The translations under genes and the position numbers were made by a program. A DNA stretch of 64,000 nt, taken from Acinetobacter tandoii DSM 14970 = CIP 107469. Lineage in GTDB: Bacteria; Pseudomonadota; Gammaproteobacteria; Pseudomonadales; Moraxellaceae. The notes beneath the pieces were generated by a model. The model ran no database searches, was not told where the DNA came from, and saw only the letters and a program-made list of their open reading frames with translations. This document shows positions 9,225-17,529 of this stretch, piece by piece. How positions within the stretch are numbered: the stretch's first letter is position 1; every line of letters begins with the position of its first letter. Where the stretch lies: NCBI RefSeq assembly GCF_000400735.1, contig NZ_KE007361.1:1-64000 (forward strand). The letters run 5' to 3'.

Positions 9225-11118
9225 AAATTGCTTTCCGAATTGATGCTAATTGTTCAGTCTGAAAGACTGTCGAGATTGATTCTTTTTCCAGTTTCTTAAT
9301 CTTCTCAAGATACGACTGTTCAAGTTTAAGCATAGTATTAACTTTTTTCTTATCAAGAAGAACGGCATCACAAGCCAAGGAATTAGAACCACCCATACAT
9401 TGCACAATATTCGATATCCCACCATAAGGGCATGGTGCACCTGTTTTTGTACATCCACCTAAAAAAGTTTCTCGATAATTTAGATTGCCTTGTTCAGACA
9501 TTCTTAGAAGTTGAGTGTGATCTTTTTCGCTAATAGCAGAAATTATCTGAGCCTTTCTCTTATGTCCATGTGGAGAGATGAATTTTGGACTATCCAATTC
9601 CATATTTTTTCGGACATTATTTTGATGCCATTCTTCCAAGTATATCTGACCAACTGCATCGTCCAACTTGAACTTTAATTTATAGTAGTTGTTGGCATAA
9701 TATAAGCTCATAATCGTATTAGCATGCTTAAGTTGATACTGCAAACTCTGCTCAGTGATAAGACCTGATGCTAGCATATTTACAGCACCTGTTCTTCTTA
9801 ACTGATGCCATGCAAAGTGCCATACTTTACCAACTTGATATATTTCTATATCTAAGTTAGGGGTCATTTTACATGCTATATTGAAATCAGCCTGCGTTAT
9901 TTGGAATTCCTCTTGCTCAAAAATTTTATCAAATGTACCGATTTGATTAGCATAACCAATGGTTGATCTAATTTGCTCTAATCGCTCATTTTTCCCTCTA
10001 CCGCTACCCCAAGGTTCAAATACTGGACTATGTAGATAAGGTTTATAGTCATTGATATCTTGCAGGATTCCAAATAACTCTTTAGCACAAGAAAATCTTA
10101 GCTCACAAATAATTTCTAAGGCTCTTACAGCTTTTTCAACTGATGGTGATACCACCCAACTAGCCTCACCTTTTTCAGTTTTGGATGTAATTCCGTGAAT
10201 GAGACAAATTTCTTGTCCATCTATGATTGTTTTGGAAAAGCAACCATACCTCAATAAGTAAGCTTCCGAAATTCTCATTAGTGAAAAATTAACGATATAT
10301 GCGATACTTACAAAACTTACCATACTAAGATATTTTGAAAGATTGGGGGCTTTAGCCGTATTAGAATCGAAGTCAGTCCATTTTTGAAGCATTCCTGTGA
10401 CATTATATTTATTAAATTTCTCATTAATAAAATTTCTAGTTTTATTATGGTTATCTACAAAGCAATTAAATACAGAAACCACACCATCACTAATAGAGAG
10501 AAAATCATCAATACAATTTTCCAATCTTTCTAATTGATACGCCCATATACGAGGTGGAATATAAGGAGTCTGATTTGAATCATTCACAACAAGATATTTT
10601 GAAAACTTTCTAAGTGAGTCTTCATCTAGTATGGTAAAACCAATATCCTTACTAAGAGAAACGAGTTCCTGTAGCCCTATAGCTCGTCTTTTTCCTTTGT
10701 ATTGTGCAGCAATTTCCTCATAAATTTCCTCATGGTTTCTCAATTCAGAAATTAGAATATTATGTTTTGAACAGACATAGAACAGAGGTTTTAAGATGGT
10801 GCAACGGTTTACTATTGTAATAGCACTGACCTTTGGGCTTGCACCCCACAGCCAATATGCAACTATGATTTTAAACAACTGAATATTATCTTTATCAATA
10901 ATATATCCCTTAGTCTGGTTGCTACCAAAGTTAAATTTCATTGGTTTTATACAGTAAGGTGTAAAATCCCAAATATCATCAGAAAAAACAGAAATTACAT
11001 TACCTTCTTTATCGCAAGTTATAGGAGTATTATCAAGAGGTAACCAATTATCCAAAGTATAATTTGGCATAGCAGGTGTAATAATGTCAGAAATAATATT
11101 TATTGATTTTAAAAACAT
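9202..11118 (-). CDS. Large tyrosine recombinase with intact active site (GmtZ-like)
   Basis: The C-terminal half carries the tyrosine recombinase residues: Arg in SLMRISEAYLL, HQLRR (box II), a second His in LKHANT, and Tyr in SLYYANNYY. The N-terminal 250 residues would be the DNA-binding arm. A cysteine-rich patch follows the catalytic domain (GGCTKTGAPCPYGG and nearby), as in Tn554 TnpB-like proteins. I place the start at ATG 11118, two bases after the upstream stop and behind GGAG; a TTG at 11160 would add 14 residues. It is the third recombinase of an overlapping operon and is likely required for movement of the element. Confidence 0.8.
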   Translation of the reverse strand: MFLKSINIISDIITPAMPNYTLDNWLPLDNTPITCDKEGNVISVFSDDIWDFTPYCIKPMKFNFGSNQTKGYIIDKDNIQLFKIIVAYWLWGASPKVSAITIVNRCTILKPLFYVCSKHNILISELRNHEEIYEEIAAQYKGKRRAIGLQELVSLSKDIGFTILDEDSLRKFSKYLVVNDSNQTPYIPPRIWAYQLERLENCIDDFLSISDGVVSVFNCFVDNHNKTRNFINEKFNKYNVTGMLQKWTDFDSNTAKAPNLSKYLSMVSFVSIAYIVNFSLMRISEAYLLRYGCFSKTIIDGQEICLIHGITSKTEKGEASWVVSPSVEKAVRALEIICELRFSCAKELFGILQDINDYKPYLHSPVFEPWGSGRGKNERLEQIRSTIGYANQIGTFDKIFEQEEFQITQADFNIACKMTPNLDIEIYQVGKVWHFAWHQLRRTGAVNMLASGLITEQSLQYQLKHANTIMSLYYANNYYKLKFKLDDAVGQIYLEEWHQNNVRKNMELDSPKFISPHGHKRKAQIISAISEKDHTQLLRMSEQGNLNYRETFLGGCTKTGAPCPYGGISNIVQCMGGSNSLACDAVLLDKKKVNTMLKLEQSYLEKIKKLEKESISTVFQTEQLASIRKAIYVIQSNE

Positions 11119-11120
11119 CT

Positions 11121-12806
11121 CTACACCATCTCTTGTAAAAGTAAGATGTAATCCATCCAATCAGGATGATATTCTCCCGATTGAACTTCCATTTGAGCTT
11201 TTACTATCCATTTTTCTTGTGTTTTACTTAAAGATTTCAATCTATCAATTTTTTCGTTGATACGTTCAATAAGAAGTTTTGCTGGATGGTTTTCAAGAGA
11301 TGGATTTAATGTCATTTCAAGACGTTTTAAATGAATATGAGATATTAATTTAAAACAATAATCATAACTAATGACATCTTTGTGATAGACACAGAATAAA
11401 CAACCTTCAGGATTCACACAGTCAGGTTGAGCAATGTTACTTTCAGTCTCAATACTTTGTGGATTTTCACAATTATTTGAGCACAATCCGATAGCTAATT
11501 GTTTGAGATTTTGGCTATTGAAACTACTTAATTCTTTTAGAGCATTTACTTTTTTTACTTTCTGATAATTTTTCCTAAAAGTACCTTCTTGATGAGACAT
11601 CAATTGAATAACATTTGAAGCGTCATCTCCATTTTCAAATAGCCAATTTGCTTTAAACTTACGCAATTGTGTGGAAGATACATATTTAAAATCTATATCT
11701 TTGCAAAAATTTCTAACTACATGTAATTTACGCTTAGTTTCTTTTGCTATAAGTTTTTCCCTAGCCATAAAAGGAAAGAGGCTGCTATCATCACAAAAGC
11801 CAACGTCTTTCACCCACTGTAAATATCTTAGAAAAATATCTCTATAGGCTTTGTGACACCTGAATGTTGCCTCGCCTTGTTTGCGATTTTTATAGACTGT
11901 AAAAACATGATATTCGTCATCCTTAATCATCCATCTAAAATTAGTTATCTTTAAATCAAGAGCTTGTGATAAATTCATATTGGTTTGACTGATAAAAATT
12001 ATCAACTCTGCTTCAATACGAATATTTATTAGATTGCTTCTTCTATATTTATCTAGTAACGATTCATTTTCAGATAACGCACGTCTACGCTCTAAAGCTA
12101 ATCTTTTATCTTTAATTTTTTCATAATTAATATTAACCTCCATTAAATTACCTTTTAAATAAGCATTTTTATCATTTGGTAGTTTTATTAATAATGGTAA
12201 TTCACCTCTGACCGCTTCGATAGTTAATTGATCAACTAAAGCCTTTAACAATTTACCAAAGGCAAAAGCATCATGCTCACTAACTAGTTCAACTTCTTTT
12301 TTTTGAGGTCTTTCGGTTAAATTTGTTCTCAAAAGTAAAGTTTTTGTTTTAGGATATTTCTCTAAATTCTGTGAGCTTACAAGAATATTTGCAACTACTG
12401 TATATTTCTTATAAGCACTGTACTCATCTTGATTATTTTGTTGAACTGCTAATATCCCATGATTAACCCAATCAATAAAACATTCAGCAATATGCTCTTT
12501 TGAAATATACTTGTTTTTATACTCGCACCACCTTACGAATAATGACAGTTTCTCTAATTCAGAAATAATCGTTCTTTGAGATATACCAATTGTTATTCTA
12601 TAGTCAAAATATTCAAATAAGTTGGATACAAACTCAATCCTTTCACTTAATATTTCACCGTACTTATTGGCTTTTATAGAATTCAAGACAGTTCTTCTAT
12701 TTTCTAATGCTGCACCTTTATAAAGAAATACAGATAAGTTCCACTCATTTGAGTGTGAGCCATAAGAAAGCTTGTTCAGACAAAATGAAAGAGATTCCAT
12801 TTTCAC
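11121..12806 (-). CDS. Second recombinase of the trio, apparently missing the first catalytic Arg
   Basis: The fold pattern of a tyrosine recombinase is visible in residues about 250-430, with LRKF at the box II Arg, MSHQ for His and NYQK for Tyr. The first Arg position reads TNMNLSQALD where active enzymes have a G/N-x-R pattern, so this subunit may be structural or only partly active. A cysteine-rich segment (CSNNCENP, then CVNPEGCLFC) suggests zinc binding near the C-terminus. Its start is GTG 12806, whose last bases overlap the TGA of the upstream gene; ATG 12800 is the alternative. It resembles the middle component of multi-recombinase modules. Confidence 0.72.
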   Translation of the reverse strand: MKMESLSFCLNKLSYGSHSNEWNLSVFLYKGAALENRRTVLNSIKANKYGEILSERIEFVSNLFEYFDYRITIGISQRTIISELEKLSLFVRWCEYKNKYISKEHIAECFIDWVNHGILAVQQNNQDEYSAYKKYTVVANILVSSQNLEKYPKTKTLLLRTNLTERPQKKEVELVSEHDAFAFGKLLKALVDQLTIEAVRGELPLLIKLPNDKNAYLKGNLMEVNINYEKIKDKRLALERRRALSENESLLDKYRRSNLINIRIEAELIIFISQTNMNLSQALDLKITNFRWMIKDDEYHVFTVYKNRKQGEATFRCHKAYRDIFLRYLQWVKDVGFCDDSSLFPFMAREKLIAKETKRKLHVVRNFCKDIDFKYVSSTQLRKFKANWLFENGDDASNVIQLMSHQEGTFRKNYQKVKKVNALKELSSFNSQNLKQLAIGLCSNNCENPQSIETESNIAQPDCVNPEGCLFCVYHKDVISYDYCFKLISHIHLKRLEMTLNPSLENHPAKLLIERINEKIDRLKSLSKTQEKWIVKAQMEVQSGEYHPDWMDYILLLQEMV

Positions 12807-14044
12807 AACCCCAAAAATGCCTTTGTATATTCATTAGATATTTTTGCAAGTTGTTTGTTTTGCTCTATGAACTTTACATATTTCAAAGTCGTTTTTTCAT
12901 CTTTGTGTAGACAGCAATCCCTTACTAACTGAACTGCACTAGTCACATCCATTTTCTCTAAGCAATATTGCATTAAGACTGTTGCAAAAGTTGCTCGAGT
13001 TCGATGAAAATAAAAATCCTTAAATTCATAAACTCCATTTTCTAAAGCAGATTTTCTTAGTCTATGAATTGCGACATTGATTGACTTTCCTTCGTTACCT
13101 AAATACTTATTCCCCCTTGAGGTTAAAAATAAATTCACAGAATTTTCCACTTTTTTTATTCTTTTTAAACGTCTTACATCATAAGCATATTCAAGAAGCT
13201 CATTAACCAACTCAGTTGGAATAATTATGTTGCCACTTTTTGAAAACTTGGTTTGTACTGGTGGAATAGCATCTAAACCAATTCTTATAGTTGCCATGGA
13301 CATATCATCAAGATAAGAATAATTCTCAATAGTAGCCAACTTGAGGTCTGTAATACTTCCAATACGCATACCCGTGAAAAAACCAAGTTTAAGCATTAAG
13401 TAAATTTCGATTGGTGCATGTGTTTTAGCGTATTCTAAAATTTTTGGAACATGTTTGGGATTAATTGGTGATACACCATCCTCTAAATCTATATTTGAAC
13501 TATTTGCTCTTAGTGGAATAGCTAAATCTGTTGTAAGAACATCGAATGAGTGCTCAAATCCAAACTTGTTAATTACAGTGATTTTCTTAAACTTATTTTT
13601 CCAAAGTTCAATATCTTTATTTATTAAGTTATTACGCTGAATCCAACGGTAGAATTTAATTACGGCACGCATTCTATGGGTGGCTGTGGATGGTGCTAGC
13701 TGTTGGTTATTTCTTTGTTTAATTAAATATCCTTTAAACACAAATACACATCTTTCACTTTTTTTGTTTGGGAAATGCCACCATGTCAAATTGTCTTCGG
13801 TCTCCAACCAAGAAGCATAAGCATTGAGATGTTGCATATCTGTTTGGATTGTTTTTAGCTGGACTCGTTCATTAACCATTAAGTCATAGGCATATAAATT
13901 GGCAACATCCCAAGCTTTATTATTAGACCAATAGATTTGTGGAAGATTTTGGGATTCAAGATTAGTAGATTCTTTGAAGATAACTTGATTATCTTTGACA
14001 ATTATATTTTGAGGTTTGATTTTAACATTTTCGATCCTAGACAT
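12803..14044 (-). CDS. Site-specific tyrosine recombinase, first gene of the trio
   Basis: The 413-residue protein has an N-terminal SAM-like core-binding domain (residues about 45-150) and a catalytic domain with all residues: Arg in FFTGMRIGSITDL, HRTR (box II), a His in LHKDEKTT and Tyr in LKYVKF. It resembles Tn554 TnpA and phage integrases. The TGA overlaps the GTG start of the next gene, so the three recombinases and the small protein form one coupled operon read from the right end of the element inward. The promoter is probably in the terminal region 14045-14110, where ATGGACAT boxes lie. Confidence 0.85.
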   Translation of the reverse strand: MSRIENVKIKPQNIIVKDNQVIFKESTNLESQNLPQIYWSNNKAWDVANLYAYDLMVNERVQLKTIQTDMQHLNAYASWLETEDNLTWWHFPNKKSERCVFVFKGYLIKQRNNQQLAPSTATHRMRAVIKFYRWIQRNNLINKDIELWKNKFKKITVINKFGFEHSFDVLTTDLAIPLRANSSNIDLEDGVSPINPKHVPKILEYAKTHAPIEIYLMLKLGFFTGMRIGSITDLKLATIENYSYLDDMSMATIRIGLDAIPPVQTKFSKSGNIIIPTELVNELLEYAYDVRRLKRIKKVENSVNLFLTSRGNKYLGNEGKSINVAIHRLRKSALENGVYEFKDFYFHRTRATFATVLMQYCLEKMDVTSAVQLVRDCCLHKDEKTTLKYVKFIEQNKQLAKISNEYTKAFLGL

Positions 14045-14065
14045 AATAATTTATCTATTCAATCA

Positions 14066-14722
14066 TCATGTCCATACTTTATTAAAGTAATACTTAAATG
14101 TCAATGAAGAAATGTAACCCTTACCACATGCCATAATAAGCTTGCCACGATCTGCCTCAGCTAATCCATATTTGACTGCCGACAATGCGGGGCGTTGATG
14201 ATCTTTTAAACTATTTTTTTTACGAAATATAGGCTTCACATTTGAATCAAAATTAAACTGTGACCAGTCAATTAAACTGCCTTCTAAATCTAATAATGAA
14301 ATAGTTGCAACAGGTGGATTTGCATCCACTAAAGTTGATTTAGCATTATCAGTCCAATCATCCGTTGAAGCTACAATGTAGCGATATGCAAAATAAGATT
14401 TACCAGAGCCGCCTAAAAAGCTATCAATATCTTTCTTCTGAATTTTTGTAGTGTTGTAATTTTTACATTGGATTGGATGGAACTCACCATCAATAGTTAC
14501 CGCAACAAGATCAATACCATAGTCACGTTTATCAGTAACTTTTAACTTTTCACCGTACTTTTCAACCCAACCAGAATATGACAAAACTTCTGTATAAATT
14601 TCGGCATATTTAGGTTCATTTAAGAAATATTGAATCATCAAATTCTCAAATGAAGTACCTTTATCTCTATTTGTAAGGCTAATTGTTTCAATCGATTGAA
14701 GTAAATTTGTTAAAGCTGACAT
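14066..14722 (-). pseudogene. Restriction enzyme with helicase (type ISP-like), truncated at Walker A
   Basis: Residues 1-200 match the N-terminus of large single-chain restriction-helicase proteins. An Mrr-like nuclease has DYGID with D71 and QCK at 85-87, followed by the linker and the start of the helicase domain at RGKLIMACG. In the family this continues GTGKTFTSL, the Walker A loop. Here the frame instead runs 18 unrelated residues into the mobile element and stops. The rest (over 1000 residues in typical relatives) should lie left of base 1. The ATG at 14722 fits the family start. The protein keeps the nuclease but cannot hydrolyse ATP, so the gene is counted as broken. Confidence 0.85.
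14068..14123. repeat. Right terminal region of the mobile element with boxes and inverted repeat
   Basis: ATGTCCAT at 14068-14075 and ATGTCAAT at 14098-14105 are the right-end copies of the boxes near the left end. Bases 14112-14123 are the right terminal inverted repeat (11 of 12 matching 1-12). The junction with the interrupted host gene lies at about 14119-14123. Confidence 0.65.
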
Positions 14723-14967
14723 TCAGACCAAGCTCCAAATTATAAAGTGCTTTTATCACTTAAATTTTAAAAATGTATTAATGTGGAATTTAACATATTT
14801 TAAAAAAAAGCATTTAAAAATATGAGGTTTTTGGACTTTGAAATAGTTTTTAGTGTGAAGAACTCTTGAATGATAGATCAGGCTACCTAAATTAAACAAA
14901 CTGTCTCCGATAAAACCAGTACAGTTCAGCCAATAATGAAGCCAATTACATTCATACCAACAACTTA

Positions 14968-14994
14968 ACAAAAAATAAGGGAGCCGAAGCTCCC
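14968..14994 (-). terminator. Intrinsic terminator downstream of the alpA-like gene
   Basis: On the minus strand GGGAGC, a UUCG loop and GCTCCC are followed by a U-rich run. It lies just after the alpA-like stop codon. Confidence 0.85.
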
Positions 14995-14999
14995 AATCA

Positions 15000-15227
15000 T
15001 TAACGACTCGCTAACTTAGATTCAATCCATTGATTGATTTCCCAAGCTGACCATCCAACACGACCAACAGTTAAATTCGTCTGTTTGGGAAATGTTGGAT
15101 CGTATTGCTTATGACGCTCATCCATAATGTTATAAATCGTTGCGCGACTTAACCCTGTAATTCGCATAACTTCTTTCAAGTTGATAATCTGATTCATCTG
15201 AAAAGTTTGACCTGTGAACGCATTCAT
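15000..15227 (-). CDS. AlpA-family DNA-binding regulator
   Basis: The 75-residue protein has a winged MerR-like HTH: MRITGLSRATIYNIM (recognition helix about 23-38), then a wing with FPKQTNLTVGRVGWSAWEINQWIESK. This is the standard AlpA/phage excisionase-activator form. Such proteins activate or assist integrase and excision genes of islands and P4-like prophages. It has an AGGAG ribosome site and a clean terminator. Two AGTCCAAT repeats spaced exactly 20 bp lie in its promoter region. The integrase it would control is not in the window. Confidence 0.88.
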   Translation of the reverse strand: MNAFTGQTFQMNQIINLKEVMRITGLSRATIYNIMDERHKQYDPTFPKQTNLTVGRVGWSAWEINQWIESKLASR

Positions 15228-15280
15228 GATGTTTACTCCTAATCACTGATGCGAGCGGTGATTCGCTCAGATAATAGGGC

Positions 15281-15308
15281 AGTCCAATAAAATTTTACTG
15301 AGTCCAAT
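15281..15308. promoter_or_regulatory. Phased AGTCCAAT direct repeats upstream of the alpA-like gene
   Basis: AGTCCAAT occurs at 15281-15288 and 15301-15308, two helical turns apart. A reverse-oriented copy is at 18677-18684 upstream of the DUF932 gene. They may be sites for a shared regulator; this is an inference from spacing only. Confidence 0.35.
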
Positions 15309-15313
15309 CCCAT

Positions 15314-16243
15314 CTAATTCACAGCCCGTACATTCTGCTGTAAACCTTTCTGAATATCTTGTACAAAGCCCCCTCCTTGATTGAATCTAGGCTTAGCCCT
15401 ACCTTTAGGCTCAGGCTGTACTTGTTCAGATTCAACAATCTCATCCGTATAAAACTCCTCCACCAAATCCAACCCCTCCTCACTATTGACCTCAAATCGT
15501 GCATTGCTATAGCCTTGCCGTGCCATTTGATCTAAAGCCTGTTGATTAAATCCTGAAGCTTTGCTTTGTTGGTCAATGTCTTTTGCTGTTTGAATGGCTT
15601 GTTGCAGATTGACACCATCCCTGAGTGTCAAATCCACGTAATACACAGGTGTACGATAGCTTTGTGTGGTGGACTTGCCTCTCAAGGTCAATTGCAACGG
15701 TAGGCAGGACAGTAAGCCATTGGATGCAGCATGGTAATAACTCAATCGTGCTGCCAAGGTGCGAATGCTATTAAAGCCTGTAGTCCTAAAAATGAATGTT
15801 CCAAGTTCATCCGATTCATCTAAGTTGACATGCAAACGCCCATAAGGCTTACAGTTACCCCCTTGTGCCAAAGGACAGAGATCAGGTGACGGACATGGAT
15901 GTTGCTCAACCCCTTGATTGGTCAACCGTTGACAGGTTTCACCATTGCCAACACACATGGGACGTCCTGTCTGACGATCAAATAAGCTGTACTCAGCCCG
16001 CAGATTAAGTTCAGGATCATTAAAGATCATCCGCACAGGAATGGTTCTAAGTTTCTGGTTTTGCGCTTTGGCACGAAGCTGTTCATCTAAGGGATGCTTC
16101 ACCCATCCTTCTTTGCCTTGGATTTGGCTGGTAATGGTGAACTGGTCATCCTTTTCGGGCAGTCGTTTGCCATTCTTTTCTACCACTTTACCAATACTGA
16201 TTCTGCCGAGTATGGGTGGCGTGATTGCTAAACCTTTGATCAT
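15314..16243 (-). CDS. RDF-like / metal-binding island protein
   Basis: I place the start at ATG 16243 behind GAGGAAA; longer starts lack a site and run toward the hairpin. The protein of about 309 residues has a cysteine cluster (MCVGNGETCQ, HPCPSPDLCP, GNCKPYG) that is probably a zinc site and matches proteins often named hydrolase or metal-binding protein in island backbones. These look related to phage recombination directionality factors of the Gp3 type. The C-terminal 90 residues are polar and glutamine-rich. The neighbours (YqaJ nuclease, DUF932) are its usual partners. Function is not proven. Confidence 0.65.
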   Translation of the reverse strand: MIKGLAITPPILGRISIGKVVEKNGKRLPEKDDQFTITSQIQGKEGWVKHPLDEQLRAKAQNQKLRTIPVRMIFNDPELNLRAEYSLFDRQTGRPMCVGNGETCQRLTNQGVEQHPCPSPDLCPLAQGGNCKPYGRLHVNLDESDELGTFIFRTTGFNSIRTLAARLSYYHAASNGLLSCLPLQLTLRGKSTTQSYRTPVYYVDLTLRDGVNLQQAIQTAKDIDQQSKASGFNQQALDQMARQGYSNARFEVNSEEGLDLVEEFYTDEIVESEQVQPEPKGRAKPRFNQGGGFVQDIQKGLQQNVRAVN

Positions 16244-16276
16244 GGTGATTTCCTCTTTTGTGTAAATGAAATTTGC

Positions 16277-16310
16277 ATAAAAAAATCCCATACGCTGAGG
16301 CATGGGATTT
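16277..16310 (-). terminator. Terminator-like hairpin in the leader of the RDF-like gene
   Basis: AAATCCCAT (16283-16291) pairs with ATGGGATTT (16302-16310), and a run of U follows on the minus strand. Only about 33 nt separate it from the start codon at 16243, too few for a promoter, so transcripts of this gene must pass through it. Confidence 0.75.
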
Positions 16311-16351
16311 TGGTTTGTGGGGTTGGATATTTTGCTTAGGCTAAATCGCTT

Positions 16352-17413
16352 TCAATCATCATTGGTATAGATGTTGAAACGTCGTGAACCTTGTTTGCTT
16401 TGTGGAAATTGATTCAGATATTCAGGATACTGTTTCAGTAAAGCCTTGCTGTCTAAGCTGATTGAGTCTTTTGACTTTTTCCACGTCACTGAGCCTGCTA
16501 AGAATGTTGCGCGTTCTGCCTGTTGCATCTTGGCTTGAAGTTGATGCTTCAGCAGATCGAACTGCTCCTGATGCTTTTCGATTTGGTTACGTGCTTGAAT
16601 CAACTGTTCAAACTGTTGATTGGCATGTGTATCTTCGGATAAGTCTGTGGTGCTGAGTGGCACATGTTCGGGATAAAGCAGTTGCAAAGCTTTGGCTGCC
16701 GATTCACTGGCATCGGCTTCAGGTGGCATATCCTTTTCCACACATTCCCAGAAGTAACGCTCTGCATTGATGATGTGTTGAATCACCGATTCAGAACGAG
16801 TCACTTTAAAAATGCGAGTTTCATGCCCACAAATCAGTACACAAATATGGGCTGCTTTCTTACCTGTCACCGCCAATTGATGTTGTACCTGACACAGCAC
16901 GTATAAAGGCACACCATCTCGCCACAGTTTGGCGCCATATTCCCCTGCGGTTTTACACTCTAAAATTTGCACATCTGCATCACCTGTTACGGAGTAATCC
17001 AAGTTGGCTAACATGAAGTGTTTATCAGCTTCAGGATGTTGTAACACTGCATTGACTCGACGAACTTTATAGTTGGTGTGCATGCTGTAGTATTCAGCCA
17101 CTAAAGGTTCAAGCTGTTTCCCCCAGTACAAGGGTGCATGTCCCTCGCTTTCATCTTCAATCGATTGTTGAATCCGCCCTGTTTTAATCATCCACAGTTC
17201 CAGCATCGACATATAGGGATTGAGTCCACAGGCTGCGGCACAGTCACTACTACCGATGCCTTGCCGACGTACTTCTAACCACTCGGCTTGGCTAAGTTTC
17301 TTGGTATCCACAAAGCGTTTGGCGGTAAACAGTTTGGGACGATTGGCATGGATATTAACCATTGGATTCGGTGTTACGTTCAGCGGGGTGTTTAGTGCTG
17401 TATTCATGATCAT
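16352..17413 (-). CDS. YqaJ-family viral recombinase/exonuclease
   Basis: The 353-residue protein contains a lambda-exonuclease-like PD-(D/E)xK domain: EWLEVRRQGIGSSDCAAACGLNPY near residues 44-67, D in LANLDYSVTGDADV and ECK in QILECKTAGEYGAK. YqaJ nucleases chew 5' ends to feed single-strand annealing recombination in phages and integrative elements. A coiled-coil tail follows (about 270-310). The start at 17413 is ATG ATC ATG; the third codon is an alternative behind GGAAA. It lies between the RDF-like and DUF932 genes, a common island backbone order. Confidence 0.88.
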   Translation of the reverse strand: MIMNTALNTPLNVTPNPMVNIHANRPKLFTAKRFVDTKKLSQAEWLEVRRQGIGSSDCAAACGLNPYMSMLELWMIKTGRIQQSIEDESEGHAPLYWGKQLEPLVAEYYSMHTNYKVRRVNAVLQHPEADKHFMLANLDYSVTGDADVQILECKTAGEYGAKLWRDGVPLYVLCQVQHQLAVTGKKAAHICVLICGHETRIFKVTRSESVIQHIINAERYFWECVEKDMPPEADASESAAKALQLLYPEHVPLSTTDLSEDTHANQQFEQLIQARNQIEKHQEQFDLLKHQLQAKMQQAERATFLAGSVTWKKSKDSISLDSKALLKQYPEYLNQFPQSKQGSRRFNIYTNDD

Positions 17414-17437
17414 TTCCTATTTTGTAAATTGCGGGCA

Positions 17438-17465
17438 TAAAAAAGCCACATCTGAAGATGTGGCT
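17438..17465 (-). terminator. Terminator-like hairpin in the leader of the YqaJ gene
   Basis: AGCCACATCT (17444-17453) and AGATGTGGCT (17456-17465) form a perfect 10-bp stem followed by U on the minus strand. It lies 24 nt before the start codon at 17413. Confidence 0.75.
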
Positions 17466-17529
17466 GTGAGTTATCTAAGATGTATTGGTTAATTGATTTG
17501 TTAGGTTGGTTGGGCTTAAATGTTTGAGC

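Larger units (their letters stand above)
1..14123. mobile_element. Tyrosine-recombinase mobile element carrying type I R-M and SIR2 cargo
   Basis: The element is bounded by inverted repeats TAAGGATTACAT (1-12) and its partner at 14112-14123 (11 of 12 bases match when reverse-complemented). The right end falls inside the reading frame of a restriction-helicase gene: residues before the junction follow the family and the 18 after it do not. Inside lie three tyrosine recombinases and a small helical protein (8832-14044), hsdMSR plus SIR2 (1047-8547), an XRE regulator and a small unknown gene. The module layout resembles gamma-mobile-trio (GMT) islands, which are known to carry anti-phage cargo; that family assignment is recalled, not computed. 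The left boundary is at or within a few bases of the window edge, so the exact end cannot be confirmed here. Confidence 0.8.

Noticed and set aside
14756..14971. Open frame of 71 codons between the broken restriction gene and alpA-like gene
   Set aside because: Composition is unlike a protein and no ribosome site is visible; treated as spacer.
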